Shown here: piece by piece, positions 1 to 9,319 of the stretch | How positions within the stretch are numbered: position 1 is the stretch's first letter | How the letters are laid out: the number at the start of each line of letters is the position of its first letter | DNA from: Holophagaceae bacterium | Lineage (GTDB): Bacteria > Acidobacteriota > Holophagae > Holophagales > Holophagaceae | Assembly (NCBI GenBank): GCA_016722505.1 | Contig: JADKJH010000005.1 | Span: 221,218 to 285,217 of the forward strand | DNA: 64,000 nucleotides | Reading direction: 5' to 3' | Notes under the pieces: generated by a model | The model's input: only the letters and a program-made list of their open reading frames with translations | Told to the model about the DNA's origin: nothing | The model's database searches: none | Program-made: the position numbers and the translations under genes

Positions 1-372
1 GCGGTCGCTTTGGTTGATGTTCAATTTTTCAAGCACCGCAGAATCAGACATGGGGCCCCACCCCATCGCAAAATCTATTGGCGAAATTTCAGCAGCGCGG
101 TCAAAGCGATAGCGTTCGGTGGAAAGCACCCGCGCATGGATATGGAAATTGGCCAGCGCAGTGAAGCGGTGGTCCTTTGCGGTCCAAGTCGTGCCTTTCA
201 AAAGGTTCTCCTGCGCGGGGTCATCCGCCGCCAATACACCCGCAGGATGCCTGACAGCGCGGGAATGCCAGTTGGAGCAACCCCAGCCCGCCATCAACAC
301 GGCGCCCAGCACCAGGGGCCAACGGGCCTTCAACCAGTAAAGCCATTCAGCGTCATTTTCGTAGGGATCCAT
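1..372 (-). CDS. Unknown membrane-anchored protein, N-terminal 124 residues (runs off left edge)
   Basis: Reading the minus strand from the ATG at 372 gives an open frame to the window edge that is not broken. The protein starts MDPYENDAEWLYWLKARWPL, followed by a short hydrophobic segment (about residues 20-31, VLGAVLMAGWG) that could be a signal anchor. After it comes a soluble part with IHARVLSTERYRFDRA and a conserved-looking ISPIDFAMGWGPMSD stretch near the edge. I do not recognise the family and assign no function. The gene is divergent from the SPFH gene at 516, so the 143 bases between them must hold both promoters. The plus-strand reading frame over the same bases lacks any protein-like character. 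Confidence 0.6.
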   Translation of the reverse strand, partial: MDPYENDAEWLYWLKARWPLVLGAVLMAGWGCSNWHSRAVRHPAGVLAADDPAQENLLKGTTWTAKDHRFTALANFHIHARVLSTERYRFDRAAEISPIDFAMGWGPMSDSAVLEKLNINQSDR

Positions 373-515
373 ACCTGACCTTGGAAGCCCAGGATAACCC
401 ATCAAATCACCCGGCTGGCCGATGGGTTCTGTCCTCTCGGCGGCGCCTTGAACTACCATCCGGGAGAATGAGGAGCCAGAGTTAGAATCAACGCTGCTCT
501 TTGAAAGGAGTCTTC

Positions 516-2562
516 ATGGACCTCACCTGGTTCCTTGACCATCCCGGCACCGCCTTCTTGCTGGCGCTGCTTTCCATCTTCCTGCTGGTGCTGCTCTCGA
601 AATGGATCCGGTACATCCCCAACAACCGCGTAGGCATCGTGGAAAAGCTCATCAGCGGGAAGGGGTCCGTGAAAACCGGCCTCATCGCGCTTAGGGGGCG
701 AGGCAGGATTCCAGCCTCAGCTCCTCCGCGGCGGCTGGCATTTCCTCATGCCCTTCCAGTACCGCATCCACAAGATGCCTCTGGTCACGATTCCCCAAGG
801 CAAGATCGGCTACGTCTTCGCACGGGATGGCAAGGACCTCCCGGCCTCCCAGGCCCTGGCCTCCAATGAGCGCGCGCGGGATTTCCAGGATGTGGAGGCC
901 TTCCTGCAGAACGGCGGCACCAAGGGCCCCCAGCGCATGATCCTCCGCGAAGGCATCTACGCCATCAACCTGGTGCAGTTCGTGGTGCTCACCGAGGACC
1001 AGATGCTCTACCTGCCCCTGGACCGCAGCGAAGTGGACACCTTCACCAAGATGAGCGCCGTGATCGCCGAGCGGGGCGGCTACCGCCCCGTGGTCATCAA
1101 GGGCACCGACGACATCATCGGCGTCATCACGGTCCACGATGGGCCGAGCCTCCCGTCCGACGAAATCATCGCGCCCTCGGTGGGTAACGATCCCGCGCAT
1201 CCCGACACCTACCACAACAATTTCCAGGACCCGGACAAATTCCTGAAGGCGGGAGGCCTCCGCGGCCGCCAGCTCCAGGTCATCGTGGAAGGCACCTACT
1301 ACGTGAACCGCCTTTTCGCGACGGTGGAGTCCATCCCCAAGACCGTGGTGGAAGTGGGCACCGTGGGCGTGGTGGTGAGCTACACCGGCGTCGAGGGCAC
1401 GGACATGACCGGCGCGGACTACAAGCACGGCGAGCTGGTGGCCGTGGGCACCCGCGGCGTGTGGAACGATCCATTGCTGCCCGGCAAGTACGCCTTCAAC
1501 ACCTACGCCGGAAAGGTGGTGATGGTGCCCACCACGAACTTCATCCTGAAGTGGAGCCAATCCGAAGTCGGTGCGCACCGCTACGACGAGAACCTGGCAG
1601 AGGTGAGCCTCATCACCAAGGACGCCTTCGAACCCAGCCTGCCGCTGTCGGTGGTGGTGCACATCGACTACCGCAAGGCGCCGCTCGTCATCCAGCGCTT
1701 CGGCGACATCAAACGGCTGGTGGAGCAGACCCTGGATCCCATGGTGGCCGCCTACTTCAAGAACATCGGCCAGACCCGCACGCTCATCCAGCTCATCCAG
1801 GACCGCAGCGCCATCCAGGACCAGTCCGGCGTCCAGATGCGCGCCAAGTTCGAACAGTACAACCTGGAATTGCAGGAAGTCCTGATCGGCACGCCCACCA
1901 GCGGAACCCAAGGCGGCCAGATCGAGCAGATCCTCATCCAGCTCCGTTCCCGCCAGATCGCCAACGAACAGGTGGAGACCTATTCCCGGCAGCAGGGCGC
2001 AGCCATCAAGGAGCGCGAACTGCGCGAGGCTGAAGCCAAGGCCAAGCAGCAGACCATGCTGACGGAATCGGAGATCTCCATCACCGTGCAGAGCAACCAG
2101 GGCAAGGCGGATTACGCCCGCGCCCAGCAGGAGGCCAACCGCATCCAGACCCTCGCAGGCGCCGAAGCCGAGAAGGTGCGGATCATGGGCGAAGGCGAGG
2201 GCAAGCGCATCAAGGCCATCGCCGATGGTGAAGCCGAGCGCGCGGCGCGAGTGGGCATCGCCCAGGCCATCGCCATCGAGGAGCAGGTGCGCGCCTACGG
2301 CGGCCCGCAGTTCCAGCTCACCCAGCAGGTCATGAACCGCTTCGCCGAAGCCATCGAAAAGGGCCAGATCGATGTGGTGCCGAAGATCAACATGTCCGGC
2401 GGCGGCGCGGGCGGAGGCAATCTTATCGAGAATCTGCTCGGGTTGTTGATGACCACGAAGCTAGGCGAGACCGTCGGGGTGGTGGCGCCCACCGAACGCG
2501 ATCCCGAGGTCCAGGCCATGCGCGATGCGCTGAAGGCGCAAATGAAAAGGCCCAAGGCGTAA
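516..2562 (+). CDS. SPFH/Band 7 (flotillin-like) protein, interrupted by a one-base frameshift
   Basis: Membrane scaffold protein of the SPFH/flotillin type. The ATG at 516 has AAAGGAG five bases upstream; an in-frame TTG at 501 is less likely. The N-terminus carries a transmembrane segment (about residues 10-28). The SPFH part follows, then a long Ala/Glu-rich coiled coil (EAKAKQQ, GEGEGKRIKAIADGEAERAAR) and a Gly-rich tail near GGGAGGGNLIENLLG, as in flotillins. The frame breaks in a run of five G at 694-698. Removing one G joins GLIALRGEAGFQPQLLRGGW to HFLMPFQYRIHKMPL and restores a protein of about 680 residues. The break is therefore probably a sequencing error. A clear intrinsic terminator follows the stop codon, so this is a single-gene unit. 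Confidence 0.85.
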
Positions 2563-2582
2563 GCAGTGCCGTTGCCAGCAAA

Positions 2583-2614
2583 ACGGGGCGGGTTCATCCC
2601 GCTCCGTTTTTTTT
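2583..2614 (+). terminator. Rho-independent terminator after the SPFH gene
   Basis: ACGGGGCGGG (2583-2592), loop TTCAT, CCCGCTCCGT (2598-2607), then a run of eight or nine T. One G-T wobble in a ten-base-pair stem. It ends the SPFH transcript and lies just before the tail end of the convergent TonB receptor gene. Confidence 0.85.
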
Positions 2615-2621
2615 CATCAGC

Positions 2622-5339
2622 CTAGAAGGCGGCCCTGGCGCTGAATTGCATGACGCGGCCCTGCTGGTAGTTGTTGGGCTTCTGGGCCAGGTTGTTCGTA
2701 GCGCTCAAAGGCTGGGCATTGGTGAGATTCAAGACGTCCAATCCCAGGCGCAGATCAGCGCCCTGGACTTTTTTGTGCCATGCGAAAGTGATGTCGAAAC
2801 TACGGGCCCAAGGCAACTCACGGGCACCGCGAGCTTCACCTGGCGCTAGAACGGCGTTCCCGGAGACCTTGGCCAGGTTCGCGTAATGCAGGCCTGAGCG
2901 GATATTGAACGTCCCGGAAAGCTCAAGATTCAAGGGCAGCTTGGCCAATCCATAGGCTTTGAAATTGTGGCGGACATCTTCGTTGAGCGGACCGTCATAC
3001 TTGCCCTGCCGGTAGTCTTCCGCAAGACCAGGAATCTGCGCGAAACCCGTGTTGGAAGGCGAGCTGCTGGCCACGTTCCCGACCTCGGAATTGCCGCTTA
3101 ACCGGGCATTCGTGTAACTGAATCGCATCCAGTGGCCACCGTCAAAGGCGTGTTCCGCCACCAGATCCAAGCCGTTGTAATCGCGCTTCAGTCCCGGCAG
3201 ATTGCCGATGACCCTCACGCCTGGCATAAAAGCCGGCAGGCCGAGATCAGCTGGGGCCAGGTAGCCCCAGGAAGGGTTGTAGGTGTCCACGAGATCTCTC
3301 ATTGTTTTGCGGGTGTAAAGCACATCCAAAGTCCATTCACCCATGAATGCGCCGAGGTTCTGGACGCGCTGGGCGCCCACCTGGATCAGATCGGTGGAAG
3401 GCGACTTCAAACCCGGTTGCACTGCGAGTGTTTTCGGCACCACGACGCCCGCGGAGGCATAAGTCTTCCAAGCTGCCTGGGAGGGCACCCAAACCTGCTG
3501 CGTGGTGGAAGGTCCATCCGTCGTGGCGCCTGCGGGGCGCAGCGCGCCCGGCGAAGGCGGGCTGAAGATGCGGCCGAAGTAAGCGAACACGCGGGTCTGC
3601 CCGCGGCCATCGGGGTTCCAGGACACGCCCAAGCGCGGGCTCACCAGGGTTTGGCTGTAGAGTTCGTGTCCATCCTCGCCATCCGCGCTGGCCTTGTCCA
3701 CGCGAAGGCCCAGATTGAAAGTCCAATAGGCATCGAGATGGTAGTCATCCTGAGCATAGAGGCCGATAGTCTTGGCCTTGAGAGGGCTCCCATATTCATT
3801 CAGGTCACTGAGAGTCCGACGGTAGAGAAAGCTCGCCACGCCCCCAAACAACTGGCCCGAAATAGGGCTCGGGGTCACCAGACTATCTAGATTCGCATAA
3901 CCAAAATCGGATCCGCTGTTGGAGATCAACCCGGCGCGAATGGCCGCGATGTCTCCATTGCTAGGGCCTGCGCCGCCCGCGGCGCGATCCAGGTAGGAAA
4001 GGCCACCTGAGGGCCGCAAGAATACCCGGGTGAATTCCGAATCCAGCGCCTGGAGTCCGCCTTTGACAACATGCTCACCGTAATACCAGGTGAGTTCGCT
4101 CTTCACGGTCAGGTTTTTCACGCGCTCCAGGCGGTCCTCCGGGCTGCGGCCAAAGGACTCGCCGCCTGCGGCATCCAATTGGCCCCGGTAGGGACCGGCC
4201 TCGGGCGTGGCTGGCGACCATTGGAAAGCCGTCTGGTGCAACCCGATGGTGTTCTCCCAGGCGAGATTTCCGCCCAACAAACCCACATGCTTTGCCAAGA
4301 AGCTGTTGCCGCCCCGGGTGCGGTTGGCCTGCTGGAAATCCTTCACGGAGCTGTCGCCGGCCAGATCGAAATTGTATTGGGTGACGGGGTCGCCGAACCA
4401 GCTCAGATCCAGCCGATGGTTTTCGTTGAGGACCCAGGAGAGCTTGAGAAAGCGGTAGCTCCGGTCTTCGGATTGGATGCGGCGATGCGGCGGTGTTCCG
4501 ATGGGCTGTACGTTCTCGAAATCCTGGGCCAGCAACTGGCGGTTGAAGGTGCCGAAGAAAAACAGTTTGTCCTTTATGAGAGGGCCGCTGAAGGAGAACC
4601 CGAATTCCGATGCGTCCGTGGGCCGCTCTTCGGGGGTGTTGGTTTTGCCGTCCTCTGGCTTGGCATTGTTGCCGCGGTTGATGCGGCTCGCGAACAGCGC
4701 GCCGTGGAAATCGTTGCCGCCGCTCCGGGTGACCTGGTTGTACACGGCTCCGGCCGCGAATCCATCCTCTGCCTTGTGGCCGCCGGTGGTGATGACCTGG
4801 CTTTCCAGGATTTCGCTGCTCATGTTCATGCCGAAGCGGCCCGTGGAGCTGAGATTGGTGCTCATGCCATCCACCAGGAAGGCGTTGGCGTCCAGCATGG
4901 AGCCGTAGACCACGGGCTCGGGTTTTCCGCTAGGCGTGATGCCCGGCGCCAAATAGCTGTGCTCCACGAAGCGGTGCGGCGCGAAGGGCAGGCTCTGCAG
5001 CTCAGCCTGGGTGAATCGCGTCTGCACACCCACGGAGCTGGTTTCCGCCAACAAAGGGGAAGCTTCCACCGCGACGGTGGCCTGCGCGTCGCCGATGCGC
5101 ACGGTGACAAAGACCCGCTCATCCGGACGGAGGAGCACTTCCTTGCCATTGAGCCGGTAGCGGCCGGGGATCAGGCCGGAAGTTCCGGCCACACCCTCAG
5201 CATCGGTCACAAGGGTCCGGACTTCGCCGCGGTCCACAGTTTTGTCGAATTGATCAGAAAATTCACAAAAGCTCCACGGAGAAGAAGGAGCCAGTCTATC
5301 TGACAAGAACATTAAATGTACATGGCAAAAACCATTCAA
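2622..5339 (-). CDS. TonB-dependent receptor (Oar-like), probably 5' truncated
   Basis: Outer-membrane active transporter. The remnant of a carboxypeptidase-regulatory-like domain ends near VTDAEGVAGTSGLIPGRYRL. A complete plug follows (AELQSLPFAPHRFVEHSYLAPG, VYGSMLDANAFLVDG), then a long beta-barrel that finishes with ...MQFSARAAF, the terminal Phe typical of BAM substrates. The first roughly 35 codons (TTG start at 5339, immediately next to the stop of the small transporter gene) are AT-rich and do not resemble a signal peptide or the expected start of the domain. The true 5' end with signal sequence appears to be missing, so this may be a decaying gene or a rearrangement junction. The ligand cannot be deduced. 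Confidence 0.8.
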   Translation of the reverse strand: MNGFCHVHLMFLSDRLAPSSPWSFCEFSDQFDKTVDRGEVRTLVTDAEGVAGTSGLIPGRYRLNGKEVLLRPDERVFVTVRIGDAQATVAVEASPLLAETSSVGVQTRFTQAELQSLPFAPHRFVEHSYLAPGITPSGKPEPVVYGSMLDANAFLVDGMSTNLSSTGRFGMNMSSEILESQVITTGGHKAEDGFAAGAVYNQVTRSGGNDFHGALFASRINRGNNAKPEDGKTNTPEERPTDASEFGFSFSGPLIKDKLFFFGTFNRQLLAQDFENVQPIGTPPHRRIQSEDRSYRFLKLSWVLNENHRLDLSWFGDPVTQYNFDLAGDSSVKDFQQANRTRGGNSFLAKHVGLLGGNLAWENTIGLHQTAFQWSPATPEAGPYRGQLDAAGGESFGRSPEDRLERVKNLTVKSELTWYYGEHVVKGGLQALDSEFTRVFLRPSGGLSYLDRAAGGAGPSNGDIAAIRAGLISNSGSDFGYANLDSLVTPSPISGQLFGGVASFLYRRTLSDLNEYGSPLKAKTIGLYAQDDYHLDAYWTFNLGLRVDKASADGEDGHELYSQTLVSPRLGVSWNPDGRGQTRVFAYFGRIFSPPSPGALRPAGATTDGPSTTQQVWVPSQAAWKTYASAGVVVPKTLAVQPGLKSPSTDLIQVGAQRVQNLGAFMGEWTLDVLYTRKTMRDLVDTYNPSWGYLAPADLGLPAFMPGVRVIGNLPGLKRDYNGLDLVAEHAFDGGHWMRFSYTNARLSGNSEVGNVASSSPSNTGFAQIPGLAEDYRQGKYDGPLNEDVRHNFKAYGLAKLPLNLELSGTFNIRSGLHYANLAKVSGNAVLAPGEARGARELPWARSFDITFAWHKKVQGADLRLGLDVLNLTNAQPLSATNNLAQKPNNYQQGRVMQFSARAAF

Positions 5340-5713
5340 TTTCCCTTGCCGCTCCAGGCCTGCAACCCCACCCCCACCACAATGATGGCGAGGGCCACCC
5401 AGCGCATGGGCGGGATCGCTTCAGCCAGGAAGGCCCTCGCCAGCACCGCGTTGGCGATGAACCCGAGCGCAAGGAAGGGATAGGCGTAGTTCACGTCCAC
5501 CAGGGATAGGGCGCCCAACCACACCACCACACTCACCGCGTAGCAGGCGAGACCTGCCAGCACCCAGGGCTGAAGCATCAAACGCACCAGCGCGCCAAAT
5601 TCCACTTGCATTCCGCCCGCGGCGTTAAGGCCCTTCTTAAGGCAGATTTGCGCCAGGGCATTGAGCAACACACCGATAACGATTAGAGGGATGGCTTTAA
5701 AGTTGGGGGACAT
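5336..5713 (-). CDS. Small four-helix DMT/SMR transporter, ArnE/ArnF-like
   Basis: A 125-residue protein with four hydrophobic helices. It begins MSPNFKAIPLIVIGVLLNAL and contains QICLKKGLN and the membrane motif VNYAYPFLALGFIANAVLA, characteristic of EmrE-like and ArnE/ArnF half-flippases. In ArnE/ArnF such proteins flip undecaprenyl-phosphate-linked aminoarabinose across the inner membrane. It lies 19 bases downstream of a PMT-type glycosyltransferase and in the same strand block as an ArnA-dehydrogenase-like gene, so a role in moving a lipid-linked sugar is more likely than drug efflux. Only one such subunit is present. The specific substrate is inference. Confidence 0.75.
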   Translation of the reverse strand: MSPNFKAIPLIVIGVLLNALAQICLKKGLNAAGGMQVEFGALVRLMLQPWVLAGLACYAVSVVVWLGALSLVDVNYAYPFLALGFIANAVLARAFLAEAIPPMRWVALAIIVVGVGLQAWSGKGN

Positions 5714-5732
5714 GGTTCACCTCTCACGGTCT

Positions 5733-7160
5733 TCATTTAAGGAGTTGGTGCGTCATCGGATCCTTGGCATTGATTTGACTGCGCAGTTTGGAGTCCAGAC
5801 CGCGGAAACCCCAGGTGCCGATAATGAAAAACACCACGCAAACGGTCGCGGCGGTTTCGCGCACCAGGAATTCGCCCTCTCCATTGGCGCACCGAACACT
5901 CACCGAAAGCGCTCCCAGGGCCAATACCAGCGTAGCCAACCGCAGGGGTCCAAGCATGGGTGCGGCGGCGGCCTGAAGCCCAGCTCCCCCCAGACGAACC
6001 ATACAAACTGCGAAAAAAGCGATGGAGGCCAACCAAAGCGCCGTGGCCATCACGGCTCCGATGCGCCGGATGCGGCCCATGCTGACGCCTTCCACGTAGA
6101 CGGGTTGCAGCAACCCCGCCAGCAGCAAGGCCAGAAATGGATAGGCCATCAGCGGATCGGTCCCCCGCGTTCCATCACCCCACAGGCAGCTTGAAAACGG
6201 AACCAGGAACGCGAGTATCAAGAAGCGGGCGATGGGCGCTTTGTGGGCGCCGCTGCCCCTCAGGAAAATGACCAGGGCCGGCAGCAGCAGCGCCCAAGGG
6301 AACAGGTCCCGCACCAGGTATTCAGCATAAATCCAGGGGGATTGGATGCTTGAAAAACCCTGCAAGACGGCCTTAAACCCCGGCACCGGGACCAGGTTCC
6401 ATGCGCATCCTGTAACCCCGACCGCGGCGAGAAGGAAGAATCCCCGATTCAAAAGGGTTTCTTTCAGGGCTTTCAAATCGGCCTGCCAGACCAGGAAGAG
6501 CAGAAGCAGCAGCGACGAGAACAGGAGCGGTTGCGGGCCTTTGATGAGAAAAGCGAGGCCAAGCCAGAGAGGCGATTTCCTGAACCAGCTCCGATGCTCA
6601 TTCTCCTGTCCTTCGGCCTGGCGCCGCAGCAGCAGGTAGCCGGCCAGCCAACTGAGCCAGCTCCAGGCGAGCAGGGCGGAATACAGCAGGTCCACCTGGA
6701 TGGCCTGCGACTGCCAGAACCAGATTGGCGTGGAACAAAGTATCAGCGTCGCCAGGCCCGCCACGTCGCCTTGGAGAAAGCGGGACGCCCACCGCCGGAA
6801 AAAACAAAGAAACAAGATGGAGCCGAGGATCGATGGAAGGCGCAGCGGCCAGGCCGGAAATCCGGATGCCGATCCGCTTCCCTGAAGCCCGGCCAACGCT
6901 GCCGGAATCTTTGTCAGCCAGAGATACAGGATGGATGATTCACCCAGTTCCTGGGGAGACCAGCTCCCCCGGTTCAGGAGGTCCCAGGTCAGGTCCGATA
7001 TCCGGCGTTCATCGCCCCCCCAGGAACCCCGGCTGGATATCACGGCGATGAGCAATATCCCGTACAGGATGACGATGCGGTTCTCCCGCACCCACTCCCC
7101 TAGCCGCTGCCCGGGAATCCGGGTTTCGCGGTGCTCTGAAAATTCATCAACTTCATCCAT
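5733..7160 (-). CDS. Polytopic ArnT/PMT-like glycosyltransferase
   Basis: A 475-residue integral membrane protein with about ten hydrophobic helices. After a hydrophilic N-terminus (MDEVDEFSEHRETR) and the first helix comes an acidic loop, SSRGSWGGDERRISDLTWDL, in the position of the catalytic first periplasmic loop of GT-C enzymes. The order of helices matches ArnT/dolichyl-phosphate-mannose mannosyltransferase relatives (GT39/GT83). Such enzymes transfer a sugar from a polyprenyl phosphate to lipid A or protein on the outer face of the inner membrane. A second member of the family is encoded at 7525-9205. Sequence divergence from ArnT is large, so the acceptor is unknown. Confidence 0.65.
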   Translation of the reverse strand: MDEVDEFSEHRETRIPGQRLGEWVRENRIVILYGILLIAVISSRGSWGGDERRISDLTWDLLNRGSWSPQELGESSILYLWLTKIPAALAGLQGSGSASGFPAWPLRLPSILGSILFLCFFRRWASRFLQGDVAGLATLILCSTPIWFWQSQAIQVDLLYSALLAWSWLSWLAGYLLLRRQAEGQENEHRSWFRKSPLWLGLAFLIKGPQPLLFSSLLLLLFLVWQADLKALKETLLNRGFFLLAAVGVTGCAWNLVPVPGFKAVLQGFSSIQSPWIYAEYLVRDLFPWALLLPALVIFLRGSGAHKAPIARFLILAFLVPFSSCLWGDGTRGTDPLMAYPFLALLLAGLLQPVYVEGVSMGRIRRIGAVMATALWLASIAFFAVCMVRLGGAGLQAAAAPMLGPLRLATLVLALGALSVSVRCANGEGEFLVRETAATVCVVFFIIGTWGFRGLDSKLRSQINAKDPMTHQLLK

Positions 7161-7225
7161 CCCCCCAGTGTCCCCCGGCGCCCTCGCCGGGCAAAGCGCA
7201 TACTCAACAGGGAATGGGAGGACCT

Positions 7226-7507
7226 ATGCGCACCTTCATCCTTTGCACCCTGCTCGCCGTGCTGCCCTGCGTCGCCCAGGGCGCCAAGGAACAGATCAAA
7301 TCGGATTTCAAGGAAGCTGGCAAAGACATCGCTCAAGCGGGGAAGAAAATAGGGCATGCCGCCAAGAAAGGTGGCAAAAAGGTCGGCCTGGTTGCGAAGG
7401 ATAGTGGCAAAGCCATCGGCAAAGCCGCGAAGGAAAGCGGAAAAGCTGTTGGGAAAGGTGCCAAGGATGCCGGCCAAGGCGTGAAGAAAGCCCTGAAGAA
7501 GAAATAG
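7226..7507 (+). CDS. Small secreted Lys/Ala/Gly-rich repetitive protein
   Basis: A 93-residue protein starting MRTFILCTLLAVLPCVAQG, a good signal peptide. The start at 7226 is preferred over the in-frame ATG at 7214 because GGGAGG lies four bases upstream. The mature part is a quasi-repeat of about 11 residues built on K-x-x-G-K-A-(I/V)-G-K, for example AKDSGKAIGKAAKESGKAVG. It is strongly basic and ends KKALKKK. The composition resembles histone-H1-like or LEA-like proteins and would form amphipathic helices. No catalytic motif is seen. It is convergent with the arnT-like gene, 17 bases away. The function is unknown; binding to nucleic acid, membranes or the acidic cell surface are all possible. 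Confidence 0.7.
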   Translation: MRTFILCTLLAVLPCVAQGAKEQIKSDFKEAGKDIAQAGKKIGHAAKKGGKKVGLVAKDSGKAIGKAAKESGKAVGKGAKDAGQGVKKALKKK

Positions 7508-7524
7508 ACCGGGTCCGACTGTTC

Positions 7525-9205
7525 CTATTTCAACCTTGCCAAAACCGTGCTGGGGCTGCGTCTAAGTTCCTGCCATTCCGACCGTTGGGTTTCGGGCAAT
7601 CTGCCCCAATCATCCCTGTGGGCCAGCACCATCACCGGCTTCGATGGATCCTCGGATCTCATCCGCTGGGCGACGGTGCCAAGTTTCAATGGATCCTCCA
7701 TGAACCAGCGATCCTGCTCAGCCTGGGCCAGCTGCCGTTTGCCGAATCCCAGCTCGCCGGTGCCGGCCACCACCACACAGCGCTGGCGCGTATGGAATGG
7801 AAGGCCCTGGAAATAGACGCCGAAGCTGATCCACTGGGCATTTGAAGGAGCGCGATGGATCAGGGGGGCAACATCTTTTCCCGCGCTGGCCACGCGATCC
7901 GACACGAACACCAGCGCCAGCATGCAGCCGCCCAGGGAGGCCATCCAGCGAGGCGCGGTCAGGTGCTTCGGATACAAGGCGAACAGACCGACCAGTCCGA
8001 ACGCGATGCCCAGTGCAACCACCCAGCCGTTGGCGTGGTTGAGATCCTTGGCGAAAACGAATCCGCCGATCAGGAAGATGGCGCCGAGCACGAACAACTC
8101 AACAGCGATCCGCTTCAAGCTGCGGAATTCTTCACCCTTTTCCTCGAAGGTGCACCCCAGGGCCAGCATCGGCACTACGACGGGCAGGATGTAGGGCGCC
8201 AGCTTCGAGCCCGACACGCTGAAGAAAAAGAGGGGCCAGGCGAACGCCATCAGCATCGTCGCCACGGTCCAACGGTTCAAGGCGGCTTCGAGGCCTTGAG
8301 GCCCCGTGGTCCGGCGTACGAAGGCGAGGCCCCGCTTGAGCCCGACAAGGCTATGGCTGAGCCATGGGAGCATCCCCACCAGCAGGATTCCCGGGAAGTA
8401 GAGCTTGTCCAAGAACGGATTATCCGAACCCTGACGCGCGTGCTCATGCGTGAGGAACCGCGTGATGTGCTCATGGATGAAAAAGAACTGCGCGTGCCCC
8501 GGGTTGGCTTTGTTGACGAAGTAGAACCAGGGTGCCGTCAGCGCGAGGAAGAGCAGCCAGCCCAAAGGGATTGAACCCCATCGTCAGCACCGCTTTCCGC
8601 AGCTTCAGGTCCTTCCACGCGAAGGGCAGCGAAAGCCCCAGGATTCCGACCAGCAGCACCAGCGCGACAGGTCCCTTGGTCAGCACGGCAGCCGACAACG
8701 CGATGTAGGTCAGGAGAGTCCAGCCCATCGAGGCTTCGTTTCGGAATCTTGCTGCCACCGCTTCTAGCGCCGCTGTGAGTCCCAATACCAGGAATGCGGA
8801 AAAGAGCGCATCCAGCGTCAGTAGCTGGCTGCACACAAACGTCAGAAGCACCGTGGCCGTCATGACCATGGCCCAGATCGGTCCACGGGCGCCCAGGCGC
8901 CGCGCCAGCCGCCAGGCGCACCAGAACAGGATCAGCGAAGCCAGCGCCAAGGGGAGCCGGGCCGCCACCGCATTCAATCCAAAAAGCTTCATGGATGCCG
9001 CGGAAATCCAGTACTGCAACGGCGGTTTTTCGAAATACAGTACGCCGTTGAGGGTTGGCGTGAGCCAATCGCCAGAAGCCAGCATCTCCCGCGGAATTTC
9101 CGCGTAGCGGCCTTCGTCAGGTTCCCAAAGCGGCCGCATGAACAGCGGCAGCAGCCCCAGGATGGCCCAGAGCATCAGGTAGGTGGTGCGATCACGCTTG
9201 GTCAT
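7525..9205 (-). CDS. ArnT-like glycosyltransferase (PMT_2 family), interrupted by a one-base frameshift
   Basis: Together the two frames give about 560 residues, the usual ArnT length. The N-terminus has MTKRDRTTYLMLWAILGLLP and the diagnostic acidic loop PLWEPDEGRYAEIPREML with LNGVLYFEKPPLQYW, which in ArnT/PMT_2 proteins carries the catalytic Asp/Glu and binds the lipid-phosphate sugar. The frame is lost near 8561-8570 (AAA flanked by CCC and GGG). Dropping one base joins TMGFNPLGWLLFLALTAPWF across the break. ArnT transfers 4-amino-4-deoxy-arabinose or a related pentose to lipid A. The upstream ArnA-dehydrogenase-like gene fits such a donor, but arnB, arnC and arnD are not in the window. 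Confidence 0.8.
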
Positions 9206-9220
9206 GGCTCGGCAGGTGGT

Positions 9221-9319
9221 GAGGTGGAGAGGTATGAGGGGCGAGGTTCAATAAGGTGGCGGCCAAAGGCCACATCAGCTAGTGCGCTGAAGGCGCACCC
9301 CTCATATCTCATACCTCAC
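9221..9319. repeat. Structured intergenic repeat, copy A
   Basis: Outer inverted arms GAGGTATGAGGGG (9229-9241) and CCCCTCATATCTC (9298-9310) match at 12 of 13 positions. They enclose two further inverted repeats: GCGGCC-AAA-GGCCAC, and a perfect GTGCGC-TGAAG-GCGCAC (9282-9298). The core is about 85 percent identical by eye to copy B at 30688-30799. It lies between the arnA-like and arnT-like genes and encodes nothing. It resembles a REP/BIME-like or small mobile palindromic element. Confidence 0.75.

Noticed and set aside
691..1911. Long minus-strand open frame rich in His/Gly/Asp opposite the SPFH gene
   Set aside because: Mirror of a high-GC coding strand; low-complexity composition and no recognisable motif, while the plus strand encodes a clear SPFH protein.
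4071..5303. Plus-strand open frame of 410 codons opposite the TonB receptor
   Set aside because: Antisense shadow; the minus strand has a continuous receptor with plug and barrel features.
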